64,000 nucleotides of DNA, from NCBI GenBank assembly GCA_902558375.1, contig CACEDQ010000004.1:1-64000 (forward strand), in the 5' to 3' direction. Of this stretch, positions 11,658 through 20,777 are shown piece after piece. The DNA comes from an uncultured SAR86 cluster bacterium (GTDB lineage: Bacteria > Pseudomonadota > Gammaproteobacteria > Magnimaribacterales > D2472). Below the pieces are notes generated by a model, which saw only the letters and a program-made list of their open reading frames with translations, searched no databases and was not told where the DNA came from. Within the stretch, counting starts at the first letter, position 1. Every line of letters begins with the position of its first letter. The position numbers and the translations under genes were made by a program.

Positions 11658-12532
11658 TAATTTTCTCTGCCAATCAAATATTTAGCCATTTCAATTAATT
11701 TATCAATATTAGTTATATTTGATTGATTTAAAGAATTTAAAGCTGAATCAGTTAATTTGTTTGCTTTTAGTTTCGCTTCATCCAAACCAATAATGTCTAT
11801 GTAAGTAAGTTTATTATTTTTTGCATCAGAATTTTTATTTTTACCTAATATGCTTTCTATTTGAGTAACGTCCAAGATATCGTCTGTAATTTGAAATGCT
11901 AAACCTATTTTGGAACTAAAATCTTTTAAGGTATTTAAGGATTCTGATTCTAAACTTGATCCAACTTGACCTAGCATTACAGCACACTCAATTAATTTTC
12001 CTGTTTTTAAGTTATGAATATCATCAAGTTTCTTTATGTCTATGTTTTGATTATTTTCATTTTTAATATCTAGATATTGACCAAAGACCATTCCATTTTT
12101 ACCGCATGCTTTTGATAGAAGATTAACAGCATTTACCTTACCATCTGCGCTTAAAAAATTATCATTTACTATAATTTCATATGCTAATGCCTGGAGGGCA
12201 TCTCCTGCCAAAACGGCATTAGCTTCTCCATATTTTATATGGTTTGATGGCTGATTTCTTCTTAAATCATCATCATCCATACATGGTAGGTCATCATGAA
12301 TGAGTGAGTAGGTATGCATTAACTCAACAGCTGAAGATAATGTGATGATACTTTCTTTAGATATATTTTTATTTGTCTCTGATGAGGCAAACACTAATCC
12401 GGCTCTTATCATTTTGCTATCAGCAAGTGCAGAATAGGCCATAGCTTCTTCTATTTTATTATTATTGCTTATCGATTTAAGCATCTTATCTTTTACAAGT
12501 TCTTTTACTTGAGATAAGTATTCAGGAAGCAT
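11657..12532 (-). CDS. ispA: Farnesyl/geranyl diphosphate synthase
   Basis: Aspartate-rich motifs LIHDDLPCMDDDDLRRNQPSNH and QITDDILD; in a dxs-ispA-xseB cluster. Confidence 0.95.
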   Translation of the reverse strand: MLPEYLSQVKELVKDKMLKSISNNNKIEEAMAYSALADSKMIRAGLVFASSETNKNISKESIITLSSAVELMHTYSLIHDDLPCMDDDDLRRNQPSNHIKYGEANAVLAGDALQALAYEIIVNDNFLSADGKVNAVNLLSKACGKNGMVFGQYLDIKNENNQNIDIKKLDDIHNLKTGKLIECAVMLGQVGSSLESESLNTLKDFSSKIGLAFQITDDILDVTQIESILGKNKNSDAKNNKLTYIDIIGLDEAKLKANKLTDSALNSLNQSNITNIDKLIEMAKYLIGREN

Positions 12533-12539
12533 TAAAGTT

Positions 12540-12764
12540 TTATGAATTATCTAATTCTTGTGAAGTTCCATCATCTAATAACTCTTTAACCTTTATCTCA
12601 GCATCTTCAAGTTGCTTTTGACATTCTTTGACTAGATTAATTCCTGCTTCAAATGATTTTACAGAATCTTCTAAATTAATATTTTCATCCTCAAGTTTTT
12701 TAACTATTGATTCAAGCTCTTTTAATGAGGACTCAAAATCAATTTTTTTATTTGAACTAGACAT
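12540..12764 (-). CDS. xseB: Exodeoxyribonuclease VII small subunit
   Basis: DFESSLKELESIVKKLEDENINLEDSVKSFEAGINLVKECQKQLEDAEIKV, canonical XseB. Confidence 0.95.
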   Translation of the reverse strand: MSSSNKKIDFESSLKELESIVKKLEDENINLEDSVKSFEAGINLVKECQKQLEDAEIKVKELLDDGTSQELDNS

Positions 12765-12780
12765 ATCTTATTGTAATTTA

Positions 12781-15700
12781 TTAATTAGCTGTTTTAAAAA
12801 ACTTTTTGAAATCATTTCTTAAAGCATATGGCAGAGATAAAACAGCTGGAGTTAATATCAAAGTAATAAAAGTACTGAATGCCAAACCAAATACAATAGA
12901 TACTGCTAGATTTGACCACCAATCTACAATTGGGCTGCCAAGGGCAATATCTCTTGCAATAATGTCTAAACTAACCCCCATTGCCAAGGGCAGCAGACCA
13001 AAAATGGTTGTAAGAGATGTAAGCAGAATAGGTCTTAGTCTTTGCTTGCATGCATTGATTATATGAATTGAGTTTTCAATATGTGGAGATTCTTCTCTAA
13101 GCTTATTAAAGGTATCGATTAGTACAATATTGTTATTAACTACAATCCCAGCTAGGGTAACAATCGATAATCCTGTCATTGTTGTACTAAATGGCTTTCC
13201 TGTTATTAATAAACCCAGCAAGACGCCAACAAAAGAAATTGTTACAGATGTAAGAATTATGAATGACTGATAAAAGCTGTTAAATTGGGTTAAAAGCATA
13301 AGCAGCATTATAAATACAGCCATAATACCTGCAGCTATCATAAAATTATTTACATCTTCAGTTTCTTCTGCCATGCCAGTAAATTTGTAAGTTACTCCTT
13401 TGCTTAAATCAGCAGACTTTAGCCATAAATCAATTTCTTCAACTTTCTCTGAAACTTTAGATTCATCTATTGTTGCTGCACCAATTTGTTGTGTAAATTT
13501 ACCATCTCTTCTATTAACAGATTGTCTATTTTCTTTTGGCACCACTGATATAAAAGAACTTACAGGAACCAGGCCTTCAAGAGTTATTACGTTTAAATTT
13601 TGTATTCCGGTGATAGTTCTATCAGACTGAGGGAATCTAGCTCTGATTTCTACCTCATCTCTTGAGTCATCTGGCCTATATTCTCCAACTTTAAATCCAT
13701 TAGTTAGCATTTGAACTAATGCACCTACATCAGCAACACTCACACCTAATTGAGCTGCTTTTTGCTTATCTACTTCAACACTCCATTCAACTGATGGATA
13801 TGATTTTGATGAAGTAATATTTTTTAGACCTTTAATATTATTTCTCATATGAGCTTCAATAATATCTGCTGCGGTATTAACATCATTTTCATTATTGCCA
13901 TACAGATCTAATTCAATTGGATTATCAAAAGATGGGCCTCCTAAATCAGGAGAAATTTCTACAAATATACCTGGCATATCATTTACTGATTCACTTAAAA
14001 GCTCCATTATCTTTAATCCAGATATTTCTCTTTCTGCAGCAGGTGCCACTTCTACAAACCCACCACCAATTTTATCTGCTTCTCTATTCCACCATTCACT
14101 ACCAGCTCTTAAATAAACACTACCTAATCCTGGAACTTCTAAGAATCTTTCTTCGACTTGTTGAACAATTTCTTTTGTCTCTAATGCAGAATAATTGCCT
14201 CTAGCCTTAATAGTTACATTTGCTTCTACAGGATCAACCAGAGCAAAATAAATTGTTCCTTTTCCAAAATAGGAATAACTCATAATTATTATTAATAATA
14301 CTGAAGCAACCGCTATACAAGTTTCAATTGGATTCTTTACAAATTTTGCAATTCTTTTTCCATATAGTTCGGTTAATTTTTTAAATATAGAATCTCTACC
14401 TTCGTCTTTATTAAGTGCTGAATCCTGTTGCCCAAGATATGACCCTAGCACAGGAATCATAATCAATGAATAAATAAGAGAGCCAGCTAATACTGTAAAA
14501 ACAGTGATTGGAAGATATCGCATAAACTGACCAGTAAAGCCTGGCCACAACATAACTGGTATGAAGGCAGCCATAGTTGTTCCTGTCGAGGCTACTATTG
14601 GATAAAACATTCTTTTTGATGCCATTTTGTAACCTTCTGATCTTGAGAGACCTTCTCCAATTTTTTTATCAGCATATTCCGTAATTACAATTGCACCATC
14701 TATTAACATACCCATGCCAAGGAGCAGCCCCATCATGACAAGGAAATTTATTTCCATACCAAGAGAAAAGAAAATTAGATAAGTAAACAAAAAACAAAAA
14801 GGTATTGAAAGACCCACAAGCATTGACACTCTAAACCCCATGCTTGCTATTACGAGCACCATGATTAAAACAACTGCAGCTATAATATTTCCATTAAGTT
14901 CTTTAACCATATCAATCGAATACAAAGTATCGTCCTGAGTGATTAATATTTCTAAATTTTCTGGAAGGGTTTTTTCATAATTATTTAATATATCTTTTAT
15001 GGCATAAGAAGCATCTATAGAGTTAGCTCCATCTCTTAGTTGCACCTCTAAGGTGACTGCATCTTGACCGTTAATTCTTGCATAGGATGTAAAATCTTTA
15101 AAAGTCCTTTTAATATCTGCAATATCACCCAGGGTGACTATGGCATCTTTGGTAACTTTAATCGGAATAGAGTAAACATCTTGAGCTGTTTCAATAACGC
15201 TAGGCACTTCGATATTAAAACTACCTTTGCCAGTATCTTGTGTGCCTCCGGGTATAATTAAATTATTATTTGATACTGAATAATAAATATCACTTAAAGT
15301 AACCTCATAAGATTCCATTCTGGATTTATTTATTACTCCTTCAAGAACTTCTTCAGGTGCTCCAGAAAGGTTAGCTTGTAAGATTTCTTCAAGGCTCTCA
15401 ACTTTATCTTTTAGTTCTTTTGCGTAAAAGACTTTTTGTCTAATTGAACTATTACCAATAATGCTAATATTCATTACTGGGAAGCTCGCCTCTGAGTATT
15501 CAGATATTTGAGGGTCTTCAGCTTCTCTTGGTAGCTCATATTTAGTTTCTTCGACAGCTTGCTTGATGTCTACTAAGGCTTCGTCCATATCGTAGCCAAC
15601 TTCAAATTCAAGGAATATTCTTGCAAAACTTAAAGTGCTTCTTGAGCTAATACTTTTCACTCCAGAAACTGTCATTAATCTATTTTCGAGTGGCTTTGCT

Positions 15701-15891
15701 ATTAATCTTGAAGTATCACTAGGGGATGCTCCATCCAAATAAACCGAAACACTTATAAAGGGTAGTTGGACGTTAGGAGAAGCAGCAATAGATATTTCTT
15801 GTCTTGCATATGATCCGGCAATAATGATCATAAATGCAATCATTAAAGTTGTTTTTGCTTTTGACAAAGCAAAATCTATAATTCTTGTCAT
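12781..15891 (-). CDS. RND-family efflux transporter permease (AcrB/MexB-like)
   Basis: 1036 aa. GMLIDGAIVITEYADKK TM4 motif, TLAGIVVNNNIVLIDTFN, and typical pore/porter domains. Confidence 0.94.
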   Translation of the reverse strand: MTRIIDFALSKAKTTLMIAFMIIIAGSYARQEISIAASPNVQLPFISVSVYLDGASPSDTSRLIAKPLENRLMTVSGVKSISSRSTLSFARIFLEFEVGYDMDEALVDIKQAVEETKYELPREAEDPQISEYSEASFPVMNISIIGNSSIRQKVFYAKELKDKVESLEEILQANLSGAPEEVLEGVINKSRMESYEVTLSDIYYSVSNNNLIIPGGTQDTGKGSFNIEVPSVIETAQDVYSIPIKVTKDAIVTLGDIADIKRTFKDFTSYARINGQDAVTLEVQLRDGANSIDASYAIKDILNNYEKTLPENLEILITQDDTLYSIDMVKELNGNIIAAVVLIMVLVIASMGFRVSMLVGLSIPFCFLFTYLIFFSLGMEINFLVMMGLLLGMGMLIDGAIVITEYADKKIGEGLSRSEGYKMASKRMFYPIVASTGTTMAAFIPVMLWPGFTGQFMRYLPITVFTVLAGSLIYSLIMIPVLGSYLGQQDSALNKDEGRDSIFKKLTELYGKRIAKFVKNPIETCIAVASVLLIIIMSYSYFGKGTIYFALVDPVEANVTIKARGNYSALETKEIVQQVEERFLEVPGLGSVYLRAGSEWWNREADKIGGGFVEVAPAAEREISGLKIMELLSESVNDMPGIFVEISPDLGGPSFDNPIELDLYGNNENDVNTAADIIEAHMRNNIKGLKNITSSKSYPSVEWSVEVDKQKAAQLGVSVADVGALVQMLTNGFKVGEYRPDDSRDEVEIRARFPQSDRTITGIQNLNVITLEGLVPVSSFISVVPKENRQSVNRRDGKFTQQIGAATIDESKVSEKVEEIDLWLKSADLSKGVTYKFTGMAEETEDVNNFMIAAGIMAVFIMLLMLLTQFNSFYQSFIILTSVTISFVGVLLGLLITGKPFSTTMTGLSIVTLAGIVVNNNIVLIDTFNKLREESPHIENSIHIINACKQRLRPILLTSLTTIFGLLPLAMGVSLDIIARDIALGSPIVDWWSNLAVSIVFGLAFSTFITLILTPAVLSLPYALRNDFKKFFKTAN

Positions 15892-16758
15892 ATTTGGTTT
15901 GTAAGCACTTGTTGACCGTCTTCAACAAACCCTTGACCTTGAACAATAAGATCAAGCGAATCAGGTATATCAGTAATCCATAATCCTGATTCAGAGTCCT
16001 CTAATATTGTGACATTATGAAAAACAACAACTCCATCAATCACCGATCGAATTCCAATTTTGCCATTATCATTAAGTATTAGAATTGATGGTGAGATTTT
16101 GTGTGCTTTTACGAATTTTGTTTTTATTATCATTTCTGCAGTAATACCATCCCTTACAATTCCATTCTTATTCTGAATTTGAGATTCAACTTTAAAAGTT
16201 CTTGTTGAGGTTGAAGCACTTTTTGAAACGAATGTTAAATTACCTTCAATAACTTCACCAGTAATCAAGCTAATAAGAACTTCTTGACCTGTTTCAACTT
16301 TATTAATATTAAATTCTGGGACTTCAGCAGAAAATATAATAGGGTTAAGTTGGATGATAGTTGCACACACCTGTCCTCTCTCAAGAAAATTTCCAGGTTT
16401 TACAATCTGTTCAATGAATCCAGAAAAGGGTGCTTTAACCTCTGTTCTATTTAACTCAACAACACCTAAGCTACAAAGAATAGAATCTTTTTCTACAAAC
16501 TGTCCCTGAGTTGAACCTATTTTTACTACCTCACCTGAGGTCTTTGCTCTTACATTAACCCTAGCTTCAGATTGTGAAGTAGCCTTTAATTTAATTGTGG
16601 GTTGATAATCAACCGCATTACTTGTAGTTACACCCACAGCAAAGAGCTCATTTTTTATATTTTCTGGTTCTTTTTTATCTGTTACAAAAAAAACCAGATA
16701 CCATCCAAAGAATTATTGGTATGAGGATATATAAAGATATTCTTATATTCTTGGTCAT
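15888..16758 (-). pseudogene. RND periplasmic adaptor (membrane fusion protein) with a +1 frameshift at an A8/T8 tract (16686-16693) near the N-terminus
   Basis: The main ORF 15888..16637 is an HlyD/AcrA-like adaptor (VRAKTSGEVVKIGSTQGQFVEKDS). Upstream, an ATG at 16758 encodes a membrane anchor MTKNIRISLYILIPIILWMVSGFF; deleting one T fuses it to VTDKKEPENIKNELFAVGV. The span is 871 nt, i.e. 3n+1. Confidence 0.78.
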
Positions 16759-16819
16759 ATTTAATTATTTTATCATTTTAGTTTAGACAAAAGTGCTAAA
16801 CCAATGGTTCAGTTTAATT

Positions 16820-17467
16820 CTATACGTTGTGCTTTTTTCTGAGGCTTTCAAAAAGCTTCTTGTTCATTGGTTTATTTTCAGATCTATTTGAGTCTGGAGT
16901 TGGAATTTTAAATTCTTTACCATTTAATAAATCATCCTTAAGTTTATTAAAAATCTTTTTGAAAGAAGAAAACAATTCTCTACTATCTTTTTCATCTATG
17001 AAATTCCAACCTATTTTTTTACCTGTGAAATAAACGATTGGATGGCTCCATGAAAATTCTGTTCTTGGTGCATATGATTTTCTTGCTTCAATATATGCCT
17101 CTTCTACTGAAGGAAAACCGTTATGACTATTTATTTCCGAACAAGCCTTAAGAAAATCTGTTAGTGTTGGTAAATATGACTGAGCGCCTATTACATTTTC
17201 AGTTGCTTCTGTAATTATTTCTGGAGAAAAAGATTTCAAACTTATTGCCCAAAGTTTTTTACCCTCATTTAGCCTATCATCAGTACCAAAGACTTTATAA
17301 AATTGATAGTGATATGCCAATTCGAGCTTGAGGAATAAATTGTCAATGCACTCAATATATTTTTCTTTATTCAAAGTTAATTTCTGACGCCCAAGAGGAG
17401 TCACCTTTTCTTGCTGAAAAGTCTTTTCCATATTTTCCTGGTTCAGTATGTTTTTGATTTTCTTCAT
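16820..17467 (-). CDS. Replication protein P (phage lambda P)-like putative helicase loader
   Basis: Region KKLWAISLKSFSPEIITEATENVIGAQSYLPTLTDFLKACSE resembles the lambda P family core. It overlaps the DnaT-like gene upstream. An internal ATG at about 17431 is an alternative start. Confidence 0.6.
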   Translation of the reverse strand: MKKIKNILNQENMEKTFQQEKVTPLGRQKLTLNKEKYIECIDNLFLKLELAYHYQFYKVFGTDDRLNEGKKLWAISLKSFSPEIITEATENVIGAQSYLPTLTDFLKACSEINSHNGFPSVEEAYIEARKSYAPRTEFSWSHPIVYFTGKKIGWNFIDEKDSRELFSSFKKIFNKLKDDLLNGKEFKIPTPDSNRSENKPMNKKLFESLRKKHNV

Positions 17468-18170
17468 CTTTTAAATTTTGGTTATCTGATATATGCCTTC
17501 TTTTTACGTGTTCAATAAATTTAGAGTTCCATGTTGTGAAAGCAGAACCATTCTCTTTCCAGTATAGTATAAATTCTTTTAAATATTTTGAAGCTGATTC
17601 TTTTGAGATATTAGATAATTCTAGGATATCATAAGCATCATTACTTGGAGACCATTCGAAATCTATAGTATGAGGAAGTCCTTTATTTGAACTTTGTTCC
17701 TTTGCCCACTCTCTTCTAATGTAATCTATAAAAGAAGTATTCCAGTTATTTCGTTCTTGTCCTCTTTCTAACCAATATAATACAAATTCTTTTACTTTGC
17801 TTGAAATGAAAGTTTTTGGGATTTCAACCATATTTAGAATTTCCAAAGCTTCATTGGATGGTGACCAATTTGAATCAATTTTTAATTTTTTTGTGTTGTT
17901 AGCTTGAGCAGGCTTTAAATCGTAATTTTTTTTGTTTGTTATTTCTTGTGAATTTGAAATAAGCTTGTAATTCAATAGTTTTTTTAGACTTGTTTCAATA
18001 AGTGCATGCTCAATGAAAGGCAATTCTTGCTGTACCAAAGTTTTAAAGAGCTCAGAATCACCGGAATAGGTGATTTTATTTTGCTGGTACAGTTCAAGTA
18101 TTATTGCAGCTTCGATGCCTAGAGTTTCAGCAACATCTCTTGAAAAGGAAATTCTATCAAAGCGTTTCAA
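17367..18170 (-). CDS. DnaT-like protein with two tandem DnaT-type ssDNA-binding domains
   Basis: Internal repeat: NWSPSNEALEILNMVEIPKTFISSKVKEFVLYWLERGQERNNWNTSFIDYIRREW and EWSPSNDAYDILELSNISKESASKYLKEFILYWKENGSAFTTWNSKFIEHVKRRH. Confidence 0.7.
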   Translation of the reverse strand: MKRFDRISFSRDVAETLGIEAAIILELYQQNKITYSGDSELFKTLVQQELPFIEHALIETSLKKLLNYKLISNSQEITNKKNYDLKPAQANNTKKLKIDSNWSPSNEALEILNMVEIPKTFISSKVKEFVLYWLERGQERNNWNTSFIDYIRREWAKEQSSNKGLPHTIDFEWSPSNDAYDILELSNISKESASKYLKEFILYWKENGSAFTTWNSKFIEHVKRRHISDNQNLKDEENQKHTEPGKYGKDFSARKGDSSWASEINFE

Positions 18171-18174
18171 TAGC

Positions 18175-19224
18175 CTATGAGCTCCTTCTTTTAGTCACCG
18201 CATCGCTCAAACTTTGCAGACATGAAACTGTATCATCCCAACCTATACATGCATCAGTAATGCTCTGACCATATACAAGAGAATCAGAAATTTTTTGATT
18301 ACCCTCTATAAGATGACTTTCTATCATTACACCTTTAATGTTTTTATTGCCATCTGAGATTTGACTAGAGATATTCTCAATTACAGGCAGTTGTTGTTTA
18401 AATTGTTTTTGACTATTACCATGACTAGCATCAATCATAATTGACTCATTAACTTCAGCCTCTCTGAGCGCAATTAAAGTTTCATTAATAGAATTACTGT
18501 CATAATTTGGCTCTTTGCCACCTCTAAGAATAATGTGAGCATCATTATTACCTGCTGTTTTTAACATAGCTATGTCAGATTCTTTGGTTGCCCCAAGGAA
18601 AACATGTGAGTGATTAGCTGCTTGAATTCCATCTATAGCTGCTTTAAGACCACCGTTTGTTGCATTTTTTATACCAATAGGGCAAGAGAGTCCTGATGCT
18701 AATTCCCTATGTATCTGACTTTCAGCCGTTCTAGCGCCAATAGCTCCCCAAGAAATAATATCAGTAATATATTGGGGAGAAATGGGGTCAAGAAACTCTG
18801 TACCTGCAGGTAGATTTAAGTTAGCAAGATCTATTAAGAGTTTCCTGGCTATTTCAACACCTTTACCAATTTTAAAGCTTTCATTTAGGTCAGGATCGTT
18901 TATAAGACCTTTCCATCCAACTGTTGTTCTAGGTTTTTCAAAATAAACCCTCATAACTATTAAAAGCTCCTCTTTGAATTTAATGTTTTGTTCTATTAAT
19001 TTTTTTCCATATTCAATCGCACTCTCAGGATCGTGAATAGAACATGGACCAACAACCACCAATAAGCGATCATCCTTGTCATGCAAAATTTGGCTGATTT
19101 CCTGTCTTGTCCCATATACAAGCTTAGAAATATCATCATTTATAGGGTGCTTATTTACCAATTCATATGGAGCAGGAACTTTTTGCCTATCAATAATCCT
19201 GGTATTGTCTGTTGAATAATTCAT
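18175..19224 (-). CDS. 3-deoxy-7-phosphoheptulonate synthase (class I DAHP synthase)
   Basis: VVGPCSIHDPESAIEYG, MRVYFEKPRTTVGWKGLINDP and MIDASHGNSQK motifs. Confidence 0.96.
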   Translation of the reverse strand: MNYSTDNTRIIDRQKVPAPYELVNKHPINDDISKLVYGTRQEISQILHDKDDRLLVVVGPCSIHDPESAIEYGKKLIEQNIKFKEELLIVMRVYFEKPRTTVGWKGLINDPDLNESFKIGKGVEIARKLLIDLANLNLPAGTEFLDPISPQYITDIISWGAIGARTAESQIHRELASGLSCPIGIKNATNGGLKAAIDGIQAANHSHVFLGATKESDIAMLKTAGNNDAHIILRGGKEPNYDSNSINETLIALREAEVNESIMIDASHGNSQKQFKQQLPVIENISSQISDGNKNIKGVMIESHLIEGNQKISDSLVYGQSITDACIGWDDTVSCLQSLSDAVTKRRSS

Positions 19225-19388
19225 TTTTAATTATTTTTTCTTAATTGCGCTTTCATATTAAATGAATGAAATAAAATTAGTAGAGGTTATATGAATTTTT
19301 GTATAAGAATAATTTTTTCATAATTTCTTCCACAAAATTAAAAAAAGTTAAAAGACACAATATGTTGTATTAATAAGCTCTAAACCTT

Positions 19389-19402
19389 ACACTATGTAGT
19401 GT
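19389..19402. promoter_or_regulatory. Perfect inverted repeat ACACTA-TG-TAGTGT just upstream of scpA (operator-like, unproven)
   Basis: Bases read ACACTATGTAGTGT, immediately before the likely ATG at 19408. Confidence 0.35.
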
Positions 19403-19407
19403 TTATC

Positions 19408-20202
19408 ATGCAAAATAACACTCAAGCACAGTTAGAGTTTCCAACCGTAATGGGTCAACCATACGAGACTATTCCTGACGATCTTTTTATACCGCCAAAC
19501 GCATTAGAGCTTTGTCTAGAAACTTTTTCTGGACCAATGGATTTATTGCTATATTTAATAAAGAAAGAAAATATTAATATTCTTGATTTAGATGTATCTA
19601 AAATCACCGATCAATATATTGAATATATAGACTTGATGGATGCTTTGCAGTTTGAGCTAGCTGCTGAATATTTAGTAATGGCAGCAACATTAGCTGAAAT
19701 TAAATCAAGAATGATGCTGCCTCAAGATGTGCATGAGGAAGAGGAAGATGATCCTAAGTCCGCTCTCATAAAAAGACTTCAAGAATATCAAAGGTATAAG
19801 ACTGTTTCAGAAAAAATAGCAATTCTACCAAGAGTTGATAGAGATTTTTTTCTTGCATCGGCGTCGCTACCTAAAATCGAAGTAGAAAAAAAAGATATAC
19901 AAATTACTAAAGATGAACTTGTTGCTATTTTTCATGAAGTTAAAAATAGACCTGACTTAAAATCTAATCACCAAATAGATTTTGAAGAACTATCAACTCA
20001 AGAAAGAATACAAATTATTCTTGAGATACTTTCAAAAAGAAATGTTATTAGCTTTTCTAAAACTCTAAGAAAAACTGAAGGCAGACAGGGGGTGGTAGTG
20101 ACCTTCCTCGCATCCTTAGAACTAGCCAAAGATGGGCATCTTGAATTAATACAAAACGAAACTGAAGAGATTTTTTTAAAATCAAAAGGAGCGATAAGTT
20201 GA
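19408..20202 (+). CDS. scpA: Segregation and condensation protein A
   Basis: ETFSGPMDLLLYLIKKENINILDLDVSKITDQYIEYI, typical ScpA. Start chosen at ATG 19408 rather than GTG 19399. Confidence 0.95.
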   Translation: MQNNTQAQLEFPTVMGQPYETIPDDLFIPPNALELCLETFSGPMDLLLYLIKKENINILDLDVSKITDQYIEYIDLMDALQFELAAEYLVMAATLAEIKSRMMLPQDVHEEEEDDPKSALIKRLQEYQRYKTVSEKIAILPRVDRDFFLASASLPKIEVEKKDIQITKDELVAIFHEVKNRPDLKSNHQIDFEELSTQERIQIILEILSKRNVISFSKTLRKTEGRQGVVVTFLASLELAKDGHLELIQNETEEIFLKSKGAIS

Positions 20203-20768
20203 ACATTAAAATGATTAATACTGTTGAAGCCTTATTATTTGGCTCTGGAAGGCCCTTAAGAATATCTGAAATTAGAAGCTTGCTAGAATTTGATGGCGTT
20301 ACAGCTGAGTTATCTGAGATAAAACAGTGTCTAAATGAGTTAGAAACTAGATATATAGATTCATCTCTTGAAGTTGTTGAAATAGCTTCAGGATATAGAC
20401 TTCAAATAAGGCAAGAGTTTAGTCCTGCGTTATCACATCTTTGGAATGAACGTGCTCCAAGAATTTCAAAAGCATTAATGGAAACAATTTCAATTATTGC
20501 GTACAAGCAACCTGTAACTCGTGGCGATATTGAAGACATTAGAGGAGTGAGTGTCAGCACGCAAAGTATCAGATCTCTTCTTGAAAGGAATTGGATTAAA
20601 GTATCAGGGTTTAAAGATGCGCCTGGTAGACCAGCGTTGTACTCGACTACCAAAGAGTTTTTAGACGACTTAAATTTAAAAAGATTATCTGATTTACCCG
20701 AGTTACCTGATCCTGCAGATAATATTGTTCAGGATGATGATCATCAGACCATACCTCAAGCGGTATAA
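20199..20768 (+). CDS. scpB: Segregation and condensation protein B
   Basis: VEALLFGSGRPLRISEIRSLL, ALMETISIIAYKQPVTRGDIEDIRGVSVS and GRPALYSTTKEFLDDL. Confidence 0.96.
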   Translation: MNIKMINTVEALLFGSGRPLRISEIRSLLEFDGVTAELSEIKQCLNELETRYIDSSLEVVEIASGYRLQIRQEFSPALSHLWNERAPRISKALMETISIIAYKQPVTRGDIEDIRGVSVSTQSIRSLLERNWIKVSGFKDAPGRPALYSTTKEFLDDLNLKRLSDLPELPDPADNIVQDDDHQTIPQAV

Positions 20769-20777
20769 AAATCTTTA

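Noticed and set aside
13917-14204. ORFs antisense to the RND permease (also 13895..14116, 13400..13630)
   Set aside because: Inside a strongly supported AcrB-like gene; Leu/Gln-rich shadow translation.
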